This document shows positions 1 to 8,923 of a stretch of 64,000 nucleotides of DNA, one piece after another. The notes beneath the pieces are model-generated. The model did no database searches, was not told the DNA's origin, and saw only the letters and a list, made by a program, of their open reading frames with translations. The stretch covers positions 1-64,000 of the forward strand of contig NZ_VHIN01000017.1 of NCBI RefSeq assembly GCF_009805585.1, read 5' to 3'. How positions within the stretch are numbered: position 1 is the stretch's first letter; each line of letters opens with the position of its first letter. Source of the stretch: Glutamicibacter sp. JC586. GTDB taxonomy: Bacteria; Actinomycetota; Actinomycetes; Actinomycetales; Micrococcaceae. The position numbers and the translations under genes are program-made.

Positions 1-40
1 CCACGAAGCGATTCTCCTATCAACCTTCAATTTAAGCTCA

Positions 41-83
41 GAACGGTCAGGCGACCTCCTTTACGAGGTTCACCTGACCGTTC
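41..83 (-). terminator. Terminator hairpin after the secreted nuclease gene
   Basis: An 11-bp perfect inverted repeat (GAACGGTCAGG at 41-51, CCTGACCGTTC at 73-83) encloses an inner ACCTC/GAGGT stem. It lies about 30 bases past the nuclease stop codon at 111. Read on the minus strand the hairpin is followed by a mildly T-rich stretch (TTAAATTG). A factor-independent terminator is likely, although the T tract is weak. Confidence 0.7.
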
Positions 84-110
84 CTATTGATAGAAACCTG
101 GCGCTAAGAG

Positions 111-2027
111 CTAGCCCTTCTTGGTCAATTCCAGCCCTACCAATACCGGATCATGATCCGAGGAGCGATACTGATTTGCACTGAACAGGTCCGTGACGTT
201 GTAGTTGTGGCGGCTGTACTCGTAGCCCACAGATTCGGTAGCGTTGATATTCCAGATGTCTTGACCGGTCACCTTCGGAGTCAATTCAGGCGAGGTCAAG
301 ATGTGATCAAGGGAGCCACTGAGACCGTCATAAACGTAGCTCTGCGAGTCGGCACCTGCACCAATATCAGTGAACCCGGCTTCCTTCAAAACCCGAATAG
401 GATCCTCCGCCGAGTAGGAATTGAAGTCACCGGCCAGCAGTACCTTCTTGGTATTGCGTGAAGCCTTCAGTTCCTGCGTGAACTTCACCAAGGCCTTGGC
501 CTGCTCTACTCGGTCGGCGTTCCAGGCACCTTGTCCATCGCCGGAGTCGACGTTGCCGGAGCCATCCTGGGGTCCTGAGCCCTTGGACTTGAAGTGATTG
601 GCTACCACCACGAAGCGGGTCTTCTGATTGCCGCCCACCTTCTGGAACGCTTGGCCCAGCGGATCGCGCGCATTATCAAAGGCTGGATCCTGCAAGATCA
701 CCGACTCATTAATCGGCTTCACCGCCTGAGAACGATAGATGATCGCCGTACGAATCACGTCTTCGTCGCCCGGAACCGTCTTTGGGCTCGGAACAAACCT
801 CCACACTTTCGCGCCGGCCGCAGCGTTCAATTCATCCACGAGGTGAGCCAGGGAAGCATCGCGGTCCTCTCCAAAGCGTGCCGAGTTCTCAATTTCCTCC
901 AGAACTACGACATCTGCGGTGAACTTGCTTAAAGCCGAGACAATCTTTGATTGCTGTCGAGTGAAGTTTTCAGCGTCAGCCGCTCCGCGAGCATCTCATC
1001 CCGAACGAACTGTCAGCGGGTTGCCGTCGCGATCACGATAATAGGTGCACCCTTCAAGCTGATCACCGGTGGTGGTGAAGTAGTTGAGCACGTTGAAACT
1101 ACCAACGCTCACGTTGCCACCAACCGACTCGGGCGCCTGGGTGCTGATCTGTTCAAAGTTCAATGCAATATCGGCATCTTCGGCACCGATCACCTGACCC
1201 TGAGGCTGCAAACGCCACAAATCATAGCGATAGTCCAAAATCATTGGACCGGTAAAGGTGGCCTTGGCTCCAACCGTAACTCGTTGCTTGGCATCAATGT
1301 AGGGCAGAGCTACGGAGGTGTTCTTGGCGGTACTGAAGTTCAAGGTCGCACCATCATCAACCACAATGGCACGTTCTTCATTTTCTGCTGCCAGGGCTTT
1401 GACTTGGGCGCTATTGGGCGCAAATACATCGGTAGGCTGTCGAAGCAGTTTTTCGCCAGGCAAAATGCTACTTGTGCCCTGAGCCAAGCTCAGCTCACCG
1501 TACTGGTTCAGCGAGTAGTTATCCGAAACAGTGAAGTCCCCTTGGGGCTCAACGAGCATGGACTCGATCTGTTCGCGCGCTTCGTCTCCGCTGGGCAATG
1601 ACACCGCCAATGGCTTAACACTCTCGGCTGGCTCATCCAGATGCGTGACTTCTTCGGCCTTGATTTGAGTCAGCCCGTAATATTCGCTGACATTGCCTGA
1701 GACTTGTACGTAGTCACCGACCTGCACCGAGCTGACGTCATCGGGGGCGTAAATGAAGATAGCTGGGCTACCTTCGGTTGGTACTTGACCTCCAGTACCG
1801 GGAGTCTGCACGTAGAATCCGCGGATCCCGCCATCGGCGTAGGCACCGGTGACGACACCGCGCACCGTTGCCTGAGCACCGACCATCGGCGAGCTGGCAC
1901 CGGTACCCTGCACTTGTTCGATGGGGACGATCTCGCCTGTGTCCGCTTGGACTACCGAGGCACACGAAAGTGCTACGGCACCACCCAGAAGGGCGGCGGC
2001 AATGCGAGTAGTTGACCTCTTGCTCAT
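111..2027 (-). pseudogene. Secreted ExeM/NucH-type nuclease, interrupted by one in-frame TGA
   Basis: Start ATG at 2027 (MSKRSTTRIAAALLGG) behind an AAAGGA Shine-Dalgarno, giving a Sec signal peptide. An OB-fold-like N-terminal part (from about residue 30 to 150) is followed by an endonuclease/exonuclease/phosphatase domain with VGSFNVLNYF, VVVLEEIENSA, VVANHFKSKGSG, LLAGDFNS and RSSDHDPV. This family degrades extracellular DNA. Codon 344 (996-998) is TGA, but the same frame continues without another stop through DARGAADAENFTRQQ to the end at 111, 638 codons in all. Homologues as I recall them carry Cys here (…SGCDARGA…), so a TGC/TGT to TGA change is the simplest reading. Nonsense mutation, sequence error and recoding are all possible. 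Without readthrough the product lacks the catalytic half. Confidence 0.85.
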
Positions 2028-2182
2028 ATTTTCCTTTGGGTGATGATGATCGTTTGATCTTGAGGTAATCAAAGTACGGTGAACTACTCGTAAACTTTGG
2101 CCCGCTTTCATGCGAGCACCCCAAGAACCATCCAAAAGCATCAAGCGGTTTACGTCTAGGGGTGATTAAAAGAATATTGTCA

Positions 2183-2212
2183 CTAATTGAACTGACCGGT
2201 CAGTTCAATTAG
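2183..2212. promoter_or_regulatory. 30-bp perfect palindromic operator (TetR-type)
   Basis: CTAATTGAACTGACC is followed directly by its exact reverse complement; the core ACTGACC/GGTCAGT is typical of TetR-family operators. It ends 9 bases before the GTG start at 2222. A possible -35 (TTGTCA, 2177-2182) and a weak -10 (TCAGTT, 2200-2205, 17-bp spacer) put the palindrome over the promoter, so bound repressor would block RNA polymerase. The likely ligand protein is the TetR regulator encoded third in this operon (5391-6002). Confidence 0.85.
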
Positions 2213-2221
2213 TCTGGTCTT

Positions 2222-3064
2222 GTGCTTATCGCAGATTCTGTCACCGTCAACGGCCGCCACGAAGAACTAGTGTCGCCCACCTCCTTATCCGTGGGCCGCG
2301 GAGATGTCCTCTTGGTTGTTGCCGACCCGCAGATTTCTCGCACCGCCCTGGCCCTTGCCTTGAGCGGGCGGATGCAGCCCAGTACCGGAACGGTTGCTTG
2401 GGGCCATACGGACTCCCTGAAGTCCCTGCGTCAGCATAGCGCTCTACTGGACTCCCCCGAGGTCAACGAGCCCGAAGCTCATATGAAGGTCCGAGACCTT
2501 GTCGGCGAAGATCTTGCGCTCATTCCCGGCCCTATTTGGCGCAAGCCACGAGCCAAGAAGTGGATGGAAGAACACGGATTCACCGATGTAGCCACCCACT
2601 GGGCCGATGCCATCGACCCAGCGCGCCTCCTTCACTTGCAGCTGTCACTCGCAGCGGAAAACCCCAAGCTGGAACTACTCGTTCTAGACTCCCCGGATCG
2701 TCACGATATGCACGATGAGCAGTGGATGGATCTGCTCGCCGACTTTGCTTCCTCACCTCGCGAATTCGCCGTCGTGGCCATCGTGAGCAATGTTCCTTAC
2801 GACTGGGATGGTCCGGTGAGCTACCTCGGGTCAATGACACAAGATCCCGTTCTGGCCACAATCCCTGAAATCGAGCCCTTGCTCGACGAAGAAATCGACG
2901 AAGACACCACCGAAGAAGCTAACGAAGAATTTGTGCAAGAAGAACTGGATCTGGATCTGCCAGAACCAGAACTTCCAGAAGAAGATTTGCCAGAAGAAGA
3001 ACACCCGCTTGTGTTGGCAGAAGACGAAAACGCCGCTGAGGGCAGCGAAGCGAAGGAAAACTAA
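2222..3064 (+). CDS. Degenerate ABC-type ATPase-like protein of a YhgE/Pip operon
   Basis: GTG start at 2222, 280 residues, with a short leader after the palindromic operator. The first 210 residues follow the outline of an ABC ATPase: LSVGRGDVLLVVAD…GRMQPSTGTVAWG at the front and LELLVLDSPDRHD resembling Walker B. The Walker A loop is lost, however (DPQISRTALA instead of GPNGxGKTTL), and the LSGGQ signature is reduced to LSLAAENP, so ATP hydrolysis is doubtful. The last 65 residues are a very acidic tail rich in E and D. It overlaps the next gene by one base (TAATG), so the two are probably translated together. A regulatory or scaffold role with the membrane protein is inference. Confidence 0.75.
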   Translation: MLIADSVTVNGRHEELVSPTSLSVGRGDVLLVVADPQISRTALALALSGRMQPSTGTVAWGHTDSLKSLRQHSALLDSPEVNEPEAHMKVRDLVGEDLALIPGPIWRKPRAKKWMEEHGFTDVATHWADAIDPARLLHLQLSLAAENPKLELLVLDSPDRHDMHDEQWMDLLADFASSPREFAVVAIVSNVPYDWDGPVSYLGSMTQDPVLATIPEIEPLLDEEIDEDTTEEANEEFVQEELDLDLPEPELPEEDLPEEEHPLVLAEDENAAEGSEAKEN

Positions 3065-5394
3065 TGACGACGTTGCAACTGGCGCTCTCCGAACTCAAGC
3101 GCATGACCCGCGGCACCCTGCCGAAACTAGCGATCATCGCACTGACCTGTGTCCCCCTGCTTTACGGCGCCCTCTACCTGTACGCCAACTGGAACCCACA
3201 AGGTAACTTGGACCAAGTCACCGCAGCGGTGGTGAACCTCGACGATGGAGCCAAAAAGGACGGCAAGTTCACTCGCATTGGCGATGACGTAGTCGATAAT
3301 CTTGAAGAAGACGGCACGTTCAGCTGGGCGCATCTCGACTCACGTGAAGAAGCCCAAGATGCGGTAGCCAGCGGCCAATATGCTTTCGCGCTAGTGCTCC
3401 CCGACGACTTCTCAGCAGCTCTGGTCTCCCCCGGCGACTTCAAAGACGCAGACCAAGCAGATCTTGAACTCCTGACCAACGACGCCAACAACTTCATGGT
3501 TTCCAACTTCGCCCGCACCTTAGCCGGCGAGGTACGCACCTCGGTCTCCGAAGAAGTCGGCACCGAAACCGCCTCGGCGATGATCGCCGGTTTTGTGGAC
3601 ATCCACGACTCCATGGGTGAGGCCGCCGATGGCGCAGAAAAGCTCTACGACGGAACCATGAGTCTGGGCGACGGCGTGGTGACCTTGGCCGATGGCACCA
3701 CCAAATTGGTGGATGGCAGCAGCGAGTTGAGCGACGGCAGCGTCAAACTCAAGTCCGGCACCGCTCAGCTTTCCTCCGGGCTGCAAGAACTTTTGACCGG
3801 TCAGAAGAAGCTGAGCAACGGCACCAGCGAGCTAGCCGATGGCACCAGCAAACTTGCCACCGGCGCGGACAAGCTTAGCTCTGGCCTTAACACCATGGAA
3901 TCTAAAACCGCGACCCTGCCCAGCTCGGTGAACAAGCTCAACGACGGTGCGCAGAGCGCTGAAAGTGCTGCTCAAAAGTTGGCCACTGGCTCACGTCAGG
4001 TAGCCGACGGTAACAAGCAGCTGGCCACCACCGCCGATGACGCCATCTCGGTAATCAACCAATTGCAAACCGACGCACAGAAGAAGCTGGACAAGGCTAA
4101 GACCGATACCCAGTCACAGATCGATCAGCTGGTGGCCGACGGGGTCTTGACCAAGGAACAAGCCGAAACCATTGAGACGACCGTAACCCAAAGCATCGAG
4201 GATTCCTCCGTGCCCGATGCACTGGATTCCAAGGTCACCGAGGTCAATTCCAACCTGAGCACCATGCAGGATAAGTTGCATACCCTTTCCGATGGCTCCG
4301 AACAGGTGGCTGACGGTAATCAACAGTTGGCTACCGGATTGGGCACCCTCGCCGACGGCACCAAAAAGCTGAACGCCGCGGTACCAAGCCTGGTCGAAGG
4401 CATCTCCAGCGCAGCTGACGGATCGGCCACATTGGCCAGCGGCGCACACAGCGCCAACGACGGAGCTCAGAAATTGGCAGACGGTCAAGTCTCCGCACTG
4501 AACGGCACAGCTAAGGCCGCAGACGGCGCTAAAACTTTGGATTCGGGCGCAGCGTCCTTGGTCGATGGCACCGACCAACTCCACAGCGGCCTGGTGAAAC
4601 TTTCCGACGGCGTAGGCGATCTCTCCGATGGCGCCACCAAGCTCGAGGATGGTTCCGGCGACCTGGCCCACGGGCTCGATAACGGTGTCAAACAGGTCCC
4701 TAATCCCGATAAGAAGACCAGCGACAAGCTTGCCGATGTCATCGGTGCCCCTGTGGCCCTAGATAACGTCAAGCAGGCCGAGGCACAGTCCTACGGCGCC
4801 GGTTTGGCTCCGTTCTTCATGACCCTGGCAACCTACATGGGCGTTTTGGTGCTCACCCAGGTGATGCGCCCGATCACCAAGCGCGCATTGCTCTCCAACG
4901 GAAGCAACTGGAAGATCTCGATCGGCGGCTGGCTGCCCTTCGCGGCCATCGCAGTGGTGCAGACCAGTCTGCTCTATGCGGCCGTGCATTTCGGGCTGGG
5001 CCTGAACACTGCCCACCCATGGATGGCGTGGCTCTTGATGGTGCTCGCGGCTCTGTGTTTCAGCGCCCTGATCCAAGGGTTCTTCGCCTTGCTGGGCACC
5101 GCAGGTAAGTTCTTGGTTCTGGTCCTGATGGTGCTGCAGCTGATCACCGCGGGTGGCACCTTCCCATGGCAGACCCTGCCCGAGCCGTTGCAATTCCTGC
5201 ACCAGATCTTGCCTATGGGCAACGTCGTGCTCGGCCTGCGGCACCTGGTTTACGGCGCCGACCTTAGCGTCATGTCCACCATCATCGGTTCCTTGATCGG
5301 CTACACCGTCCTTGGCCTGCTGCTGAGTATGCTCGCGGTGCGCAAGAATAAAACCTGGAGTCTGAAAACTCTGCAACCGGAGTTGAAAGATTGA
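3064..5394 (+). CDS. YhgE/Pip-domain membrane protein with DG-repeat ectodomain
   Basis: 776 residues. One N-terminal membrane segment (about 19-40) precedes a long extracytoplasmic region (about 41-575) and a C-terminal ABC-2-like block of several membrane segments (about 580-755). The ectodomain is built of repeats around a (S/A)DG(T/S)xxLxxG unit, such as LADGTTKLVDGSSELSDG, which is typical of YhgE/Pip proteins and predicted to form long helices. Known relatives include phage-infection protein Pip and export-linked membrane proteins. It sits between the degenerate ATPase (1-base overlap) and tetR (4-base overlap), so a TetR-controlled efflux or envelope function is likely. The substrate cannot be read from sequence. 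Confidence 0.9.
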   Translation: MTTLQLALSELKRMTRGTLPKLAIIALTCVPLLYGALYLYANWNPQGNLDQVTAAVVNLDDGAKKDGKFTRIGDDVVDNLEEDGTFSWAHLDSREEAQDAVASGQYAFALVLPDDFSAALVSPGDFKDADQADLELLTNDANNFMVSNFARTLAGEVRTSVSEEVGTETASAMIAGFVDIHDSMGEAADGAEKLYDGTMSLGDGVVTLADGTTKLVDGSSELSDGSVKLKSGTAQLSSGLQELLTGQKKLSNGTSELADGTSKLATGADKLSSGLNTMESKTATLPSSVNKLNDGAQSAESAAQKLATGSRQVADGNKQLATTADDAISVINQLQTDAQKKLDKAKTDTQSQIDQLVADGVLTKEQAETIETTVTQSIEDSSVPDALDSKVTEVNSNLSTMQDKLHTLSDGSEQVADGNQQLATGLGTLADGTKKLNAAVPSLVEGISSAADGSATLASGAHSANDGAQKLADGQVSALNGTAKAADGAKTLDSGAASLVDGTDQLHSGLVKLSDGVGDLSDGATKLEDGSGDLAHGLDNGVKQVPNPDKKTSDKLADVIGAPVALDNVKQAEAQSYGAGLAPFFMTLATYMGVLVLTQVMRPITKRALLSNGSNWKISIGGWLPFAAIAVVQTSLLYAAVHFGLGLNTAHPWMAWLLMVLAALCFSALIQGFFALLGTAGKFLVLVLMVLQLITAGGTFPWQTLPEPLQFLHQILPMGNVVLGLRHLVYGADLSVMSTIIGSLIGYTVLGLLLSMLAVRKNKTWSLKTLQPELKD

Positions 5395-6002
5395 GTGCCT
5401 CACCAGTCACCCGCCAACGTGTGCGCGCCACCAGTTCTAAGGAACGGCTTTTCGAGGCCGCAATGAAGCTGCTGGCCACGCGCTCACCCGAAGCGGTATC
5501 GGTCGATGAAATTGCCTCCGCCGCGGGGGTTTCCAAGGGCACCGTGTACTACAACTACGGTTCCAAGGACGAGCTGGTCAGCCAGATCCTAGATTTCGGT
5601 GCGCAGAAGTTGTTGCGCGAGCTCACCAAGGTCGCGACCGGGCCGGCGCCCTACCTAGTGCTGAAGTCTATGCTCGAATTCGCCATGGACTTTGTGGCCA
5701 GCTACCCAGCCTTCGTGCAACTGTGGATGCAAGAACAGCTGGGAGCCGACACCAGCAGCGTATTTACCACCATGCCCTTGCACTCCCAGGTTACCAACTT
5801 GATCATCGACGTTTTGGACCGCCTGGTGGAAATCCCAGAGTCCGAAAAGCTGCCGGTGGCTACCACTATTTTTGGTGCAGCCCTTTTTAACGCGCGCATG
5901 AGCTCGGCCCGCGAAGATGGTTTAGAGCGCGATCAGATGGTGCGTGCGGTGATGCTCATTGTTGATGGTTTGCTGGCGACCCGACCGGCTGCCACGAACT
6001 AG
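5391..6002 (+). CDS. TetR-family repressor of the YhgE/Pip operon
   Basis: 203 residues from a TTG start whose last two bases form the TGA stop of the upstream gene (TTGA overlap); no other in-frame start fits as well. The N-terminal helix-turn-helix is clear at about residues 16-60 (RLFEAAMKLLATRSPEAVSVDEIASAAGVSKGTVYYNYGSK, given here only for its SVDEIASAAGVSKGTVYYN core). The C-terminal 130 residues would be the ligand and dimer domain. As the last gene of the operon it probably binds the 30-bp palindrome at 2183-2212 and represses its own transcription. Its 3' end overlaps the convergent ABC gene by 47 bases. Confidence 0.9.
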   Translation: MSASPVTRQRVRATSSKERLFEAAMKLLATRSPEAVSVDEIASAAGVSKGTVYYNYGSKDELVSQILDFGAQKLLRELTKVATGPAPYLVLKSMLEFAMDFVASYPAFVQLWMQEQLGADTSSVFTTMPLHSQVTNLIIDVLDRLVEIPESEKLPVATTIFGAALFNARMSSAREDGLERDQMVRAVMLIVDGLLATRPAATN

Positions 6003-7569
6003 TCGGCTCAATTCCAGGTAGGTCGCCCGCGTAGATCACTACCCCCGGATAGTTGTTAATACGCCGCACCACCTGCTCGTACCCCTGTGCGGGTAACCGA
6101 GTCAGCAGCTCATCGAGTACCAGCACTGTCGGTTCGCGTAACAACGCGCGCGTCACCAGCAGCGCCGCCTGCTGGCTGCGCCCCAACGGCTCGCCGCCCC
6201 GGCGCAGCTTTGTCTGTTCGCGATCAGGCAACTGCTCCAAGTCCAGACCGCAATCCACCGCCAAGTCCAACGCCCGTGGCAAAGATGCCCCCGGATGACG
6301 ATAGCGTAATGCCCGGGCCAGGGTGCCCCGTTCGGGAACCATCGATTCCAAAGCCGATCCAATCAGCTTTCGGCGATCCCTTGCTGGCAAATCTTCGCTA
6401 CGTCCTTCGGCGATCCACACTCCAGCCAGCCGATCTTCATATTGGTCCAAGCTGCCGGTGGCAATGCCCCGAACTACTTCGGTCCGTTGCGCTTGCGTAC
6501 CCTGAACCTGAATACGCTCGCCTGGCTGAGCACGTAATACCGGGAACTGCTCCCCGCCATCGGCAGGAAGCTGAATCCGCACCGCTGATCCATGCCCCAA
6601 AAGCTCCTTGGCGTCCCTGCTACTAAGCGATTCTCGATCGGCTTCTGACCACTTTCGCTGCTGTTGCCACAAAGGGGCGATAATTCGGCGCCCGGCCCTG
6701 TAGTTTTGTCGGTACTCCACCGCCTTGCCCCACTCGCCCAAGCTTCCGGAACAAATCCCCATCAGGGTCAGTGCCGTAGCCACCGCTGGGTGTCCAAGCC
6801 CCGCTAACGAAGCAGTACCCACCATCAAGGCAGTCCCAAATAGCGGCAAGGCGAGCGCTGATCCGCGTAGCGCGCCAGCATAGCGGGCACGCTGAACAGA
6901 AGCCTGAATAACTTTCAGCGACGAATCCTGCACCCGATTGACTTCACGATCGATGCCACCTGAGGCACTAATTGCCGTGCGAGCGGCCACGGTGTCAGAA
7001 ATCCGCGCCGCCAAGTAGCCACGATTTTTTCGCAGTGCCCGGGCGCTATTAAAGGTTCCTGGAGCCAAGATCAGCAAGATTCCCGCTTCCAGCACAATGA
7101 TCAGCACCAGGCTTCCAGCCAGTAGCGGGTGCAGCATCCATAACCCGACCCCGCTGACCACCAGCAGGGGCAGACCCGCCACCAATGGCACCAGTCCTTG
7201 CACAATCCAATTGCGGATTGAGGACAAGTCATTGGTAGAACGTGCGATGGTGATACCTGCCGAAGGACCTCGTGAGCTGCGTAAGGCATGAGACATCAGC
7301 CCACGACGCAATTGCGCCACATAATGTTGCCCCAGTTTTTCTGCCACTACACGCTCGAGATACTTGGAGCCAAAAAACCCGAGGATCAGTGCCACTACCA
7401 GCCACAGCACCCCGAGCGAGAAGCCCGAAGATAACCGCCCGATCAGCCAACCGATGCAGATGGAGAACAATCCGGCGAGGATTCCCACACCGAGCAACCC
7501 GGCCAGCAGCTTACGTCGCCCGGGTGCGATCAGCCTGGGAAGTGACGGTTCAGCGGACGAAGCAGACAA
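5956..7569 (-). CDS. ABC half-exporter with degenerate nucleotide-binding domain
   Basis: The chosen start is TTG at 7569 (SASSAEPSLPRL), preceded by AGGAACACCA and 8 bases after the upstream stop; an ATG at 7620 would overlap the previous gene. About 537 residues: a type-IV exporter membrane domain with six hydrophobic segments (roughly 20-300), then an ATPase-like domain. Walker A is not recognisable (VQGTQAQRTEVV), the signature is weak (GGEPLGRSQQ), but Walker B is retained (TVLVLDEL). Such subunits often pair with an intact half-transporter or act without ATP hydrolysis at that site; no partner half is in the window. It forms an apparent operon with the P-loop protein at 7578-8705. Confidence 0.75.
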   Translation of the reverse strand: MSASSAEPSLPRLIAPGRRKLLAGLLGVGILAGLFSICIGWLIGRLSSGFSLGVLWLVVALILGFFGSKYLERVVAEKLGQHYVAQLRRGLMSHALRSSRGPSAGITIARSTNDLSSIRNWIVQGLVPLVAGLPLLVVSGVGLWMLHPLLAGSLVLIIVLEAGILLILAPGTFNSARALRKNRGYLAARISDTVAARTAISASGGIDREVNRVQDSSLKVIQASVQRARYAGALRGSALALPLFGTALMVGTASLAGLGHPAVATALTLMGICSGSLGEWGKAVEYRQNYRAGRRIIAPLWQQQRKWSEADRESLSSRDAKELLGHGSAVRIQLPADGGEQFPVLRAQPGERIQVQGTQAQRTEVVRGIATGSLDQYEDRLAGVWIAEGRSEDLPARDRRKLIGSALESMVPERGTLARALRYRHPGASLPRALDLAVDCGLDLEQLPDREQTKLRRGGEPLGRSQQAALLVTRALLREPTVLVLDELLTRLPAQGYEQVVRRINNYPGVVIYAGDLPGIEPTSSWQPVGSPANHQQ

Positions 7570-7577
7570 TGGTGTTC

Positions 7578-8705
7578 CTATCGTGTGGGCAACAGGCTGG
7601 CGGCAATCTGCGGCTGGCATAGATCGTAGGTATTGATCACGGTGGTGGACAGTTGCCTTTGGGCTTCCTGAGCAGCCAGCGGCGAAGCAGTCAATACACC
7701 CGAAACAGCGGCAAGATCCAGACCCGCATCAAGCAAGATGCGCTCGCCCGCCTGTGCCCCCAGCGCGTCCTGCGAGCTAAACAGGACTCGGTCCACATGC
7801 TGCGAGAAAATTGGATCCGTCAACAGTCGCGAAGTTTCGCCTTGGAATAGGCCGTCAGCGATTTCGATCACCACAGCGTCGGCACCGGTAGCGCTCTGCT
7901 CGCGAATCATCGCAACCAACAACGAACGAACCGTCTCGTAATCCAGGCGATAGGTTGTGGGGAATCCAAAGTCGGTGAAATCGCAGACACTGAAGGCACC
8001 GGCATCGGTGAACAGGTTTGGGTCATTGCCTGCACCGGTTCCGGTGGCTTTGCCGGCGGCGACATTCATCCCGGCATTGACCAGACCATTGACCAGGCAG
8101 CCCAAAGTGGTCGATTTGCCCGAGTTCATCGAGCTACCTAGCACTGCGATCACGGGCGGACGAACTGTGTCGTTGTGTGTTGCTCGCGCCGAAATCTGTT
8201 CGATGTCTAGCGGCGCGAAGTCTGCAAGATTGACTACCTTGCCCCCGCGTGTCAGCAGTCCTACGGGTTGCAGTTGTGTGGCCATGTGGATCGACGCGTG
8301 CTGTTCAATGACCTCGCTGGCCACGCCGCCACCGGCCACTAACTGGCAGGGGCCAAGATCTTCGGGAACGTGAGCCAAGAACTGATCAGGGGCGTAGCGA
8401 TGCCCGTAGGCAACCATAATTTCTTGCCCGACAAACATCAGCTGGCGACGTGAAACCGGGGACTGTAATGCCCTGTGCTTGCCAAGCTCGGTCACTGTGG
8501 CGATAACAACGTCGCCGGCTTGGGGTACGAGGTCAGCGCGGCGCACGATCTGGAAGTCTTGAGGGTTGCGGGTGAGCTCAGCACCGACAAATCGAGTCGT
8601 GTAAGCGGCGCGAATTGTGCGTGCGCGTCGCCCGTCCACATCTTGCTGCTCGTCGGTGACTACTTCGGACCCTCGAACTGGAAGCGATTGAGCGATGACG
8701 GCCAT
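7578..8705 (-). CDS. P-loop NTPase-like protein (resembles DUF1611)
   Basis: The start is ATG at 8705 (MAVIAQSLPVRG) behind AGAGGA; the frame is open to 8741 but the Shine-Dalgarno decides the start. 375 residues. A roughly 190-residue N-terminal part of unknown fold precedes a P-loop domain with Walker A GSSMNSGKST near residue 200, then GTGAGNDPNLFTDAGAF, FTDFGFPTTY and VVIEIADGLFQGET. The arrangement resembles DUF1611-type P-loop proteins, a family that includes D-glutamate N-acetyltransferases, but I cannot assign an activity. It lies 8 bases before the ABC half-exporter and after a 100-base leader with two hairpins and a possible peptide gene. Confidence 0.7.
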   Translation of the reverse strand: MAVIAQSLPVRGSEVVTDEQQDVDGRRARTIRAAYTTRFVGAELTRNPQDFQIVRRADLVPQAGDVVIATVTELGKHRALQSPVSRRQLMFVGQEIMVAYGHRYAPDQFLAHVPEDLGPCQLVAGGGVASEVIEQHASIHMATQLQPVGLLTRGGKVVNLADFAPLDIEQISARATHNDTVRPPVIAVLGSSMNSGKSTTLGCLVNGLVNAGMNVAAGKATGTGAGNDPNLFTDAGAFSVCDFTDFGFPTTYRLDYETVRSLLVAMIREQSATGADAVVIEIADGLFQGETSRLLTDPIFSQHVDRVLFSSQDALGAQAGERILLDAGLDLAAVSGVLTASPLAAQEAQRQLSTTVINTYDLCQPQIAASLLPTR

Positions 8706-8724
8706 GGAACTATTTCCTCTACTA

Positions 8725-8774
8725 AGCACAATCCGGATCACACGTTGTGCTCCGGCGTTGGCGGTTGCGCCAAC
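8725..8774 (-). promoter_or_regulatory. Two consecutive hairpins in the leader of the P-loop gene
   Basis: In minus-strand order, GTTGGCG/CGCCAAC (8757-8774, 4-base loop) is followed by AGCACAA/TTGTGCT (8725-8751, 13-base loop), ending 20 bases before the ATG at 8705. Both stems are perfect 7-bp repeats. No T run follows, so attenuation or mRNA processing is only a suggestion. Confidence 0.4.
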
Positions 8775-8809
8775 AGATCTCAGTGAAGCCAGTCTTGATT
8801 AATGAACGA

Positions 8810-8923
8810 TTAATTACAGCTGGTGTTGTTCTGAGTTTCTGATGAGGAAGAACTCATCAACATCTCATAAACGCAGATCAACGGAGCAATGTTCAGTCCC
8901 TTGTCAGCCCGAAAATAGTGCAT
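8810..8923 (-). CDS. Possible 37-residue peptide, Ser-rich C terminus
   Basis: ATG at 8923, 10 bases after the sixA stop, with a weak GAGAAG upstream. The peptide begins MHYFRADKGLN, has a hydrophobic middle (IAPLICVYEMLM) and ends SSSSSETQNNTSCN. A longer reading from inside sixA is in the same frame, but this is the only start outside that gene. The layout (small peptide, then P-loop protein, then ABC exporter, all on minus) is what a modified-peptide precursor locus would look like. Evidence is weak: codon third positions are only about half G+C and there is no recognised leader motif. It may be chance. Confidence 0.25.
   Translation of the reverse strand: MHYFRADKGLNIAPLICVYEMLMSSSSSETQNNTSCN

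Noticed and set aside
996-1000. Selenocysteine insertion at the nuclease TGA
   Set aside because: Kept only as a remote possibility: no convincing SECIS-like stem at the normal distance, and the expected residue is a Cys of a secreted protein, probably in a disulfide.
3640-4680. Repeated DG-containing units inside the YhgE gene as a DNA repeat
   Set aside because: The repetition is at protein level (a coiled, repeat-rich ectodomain); the DNA units vary and are not a separate repeat element.
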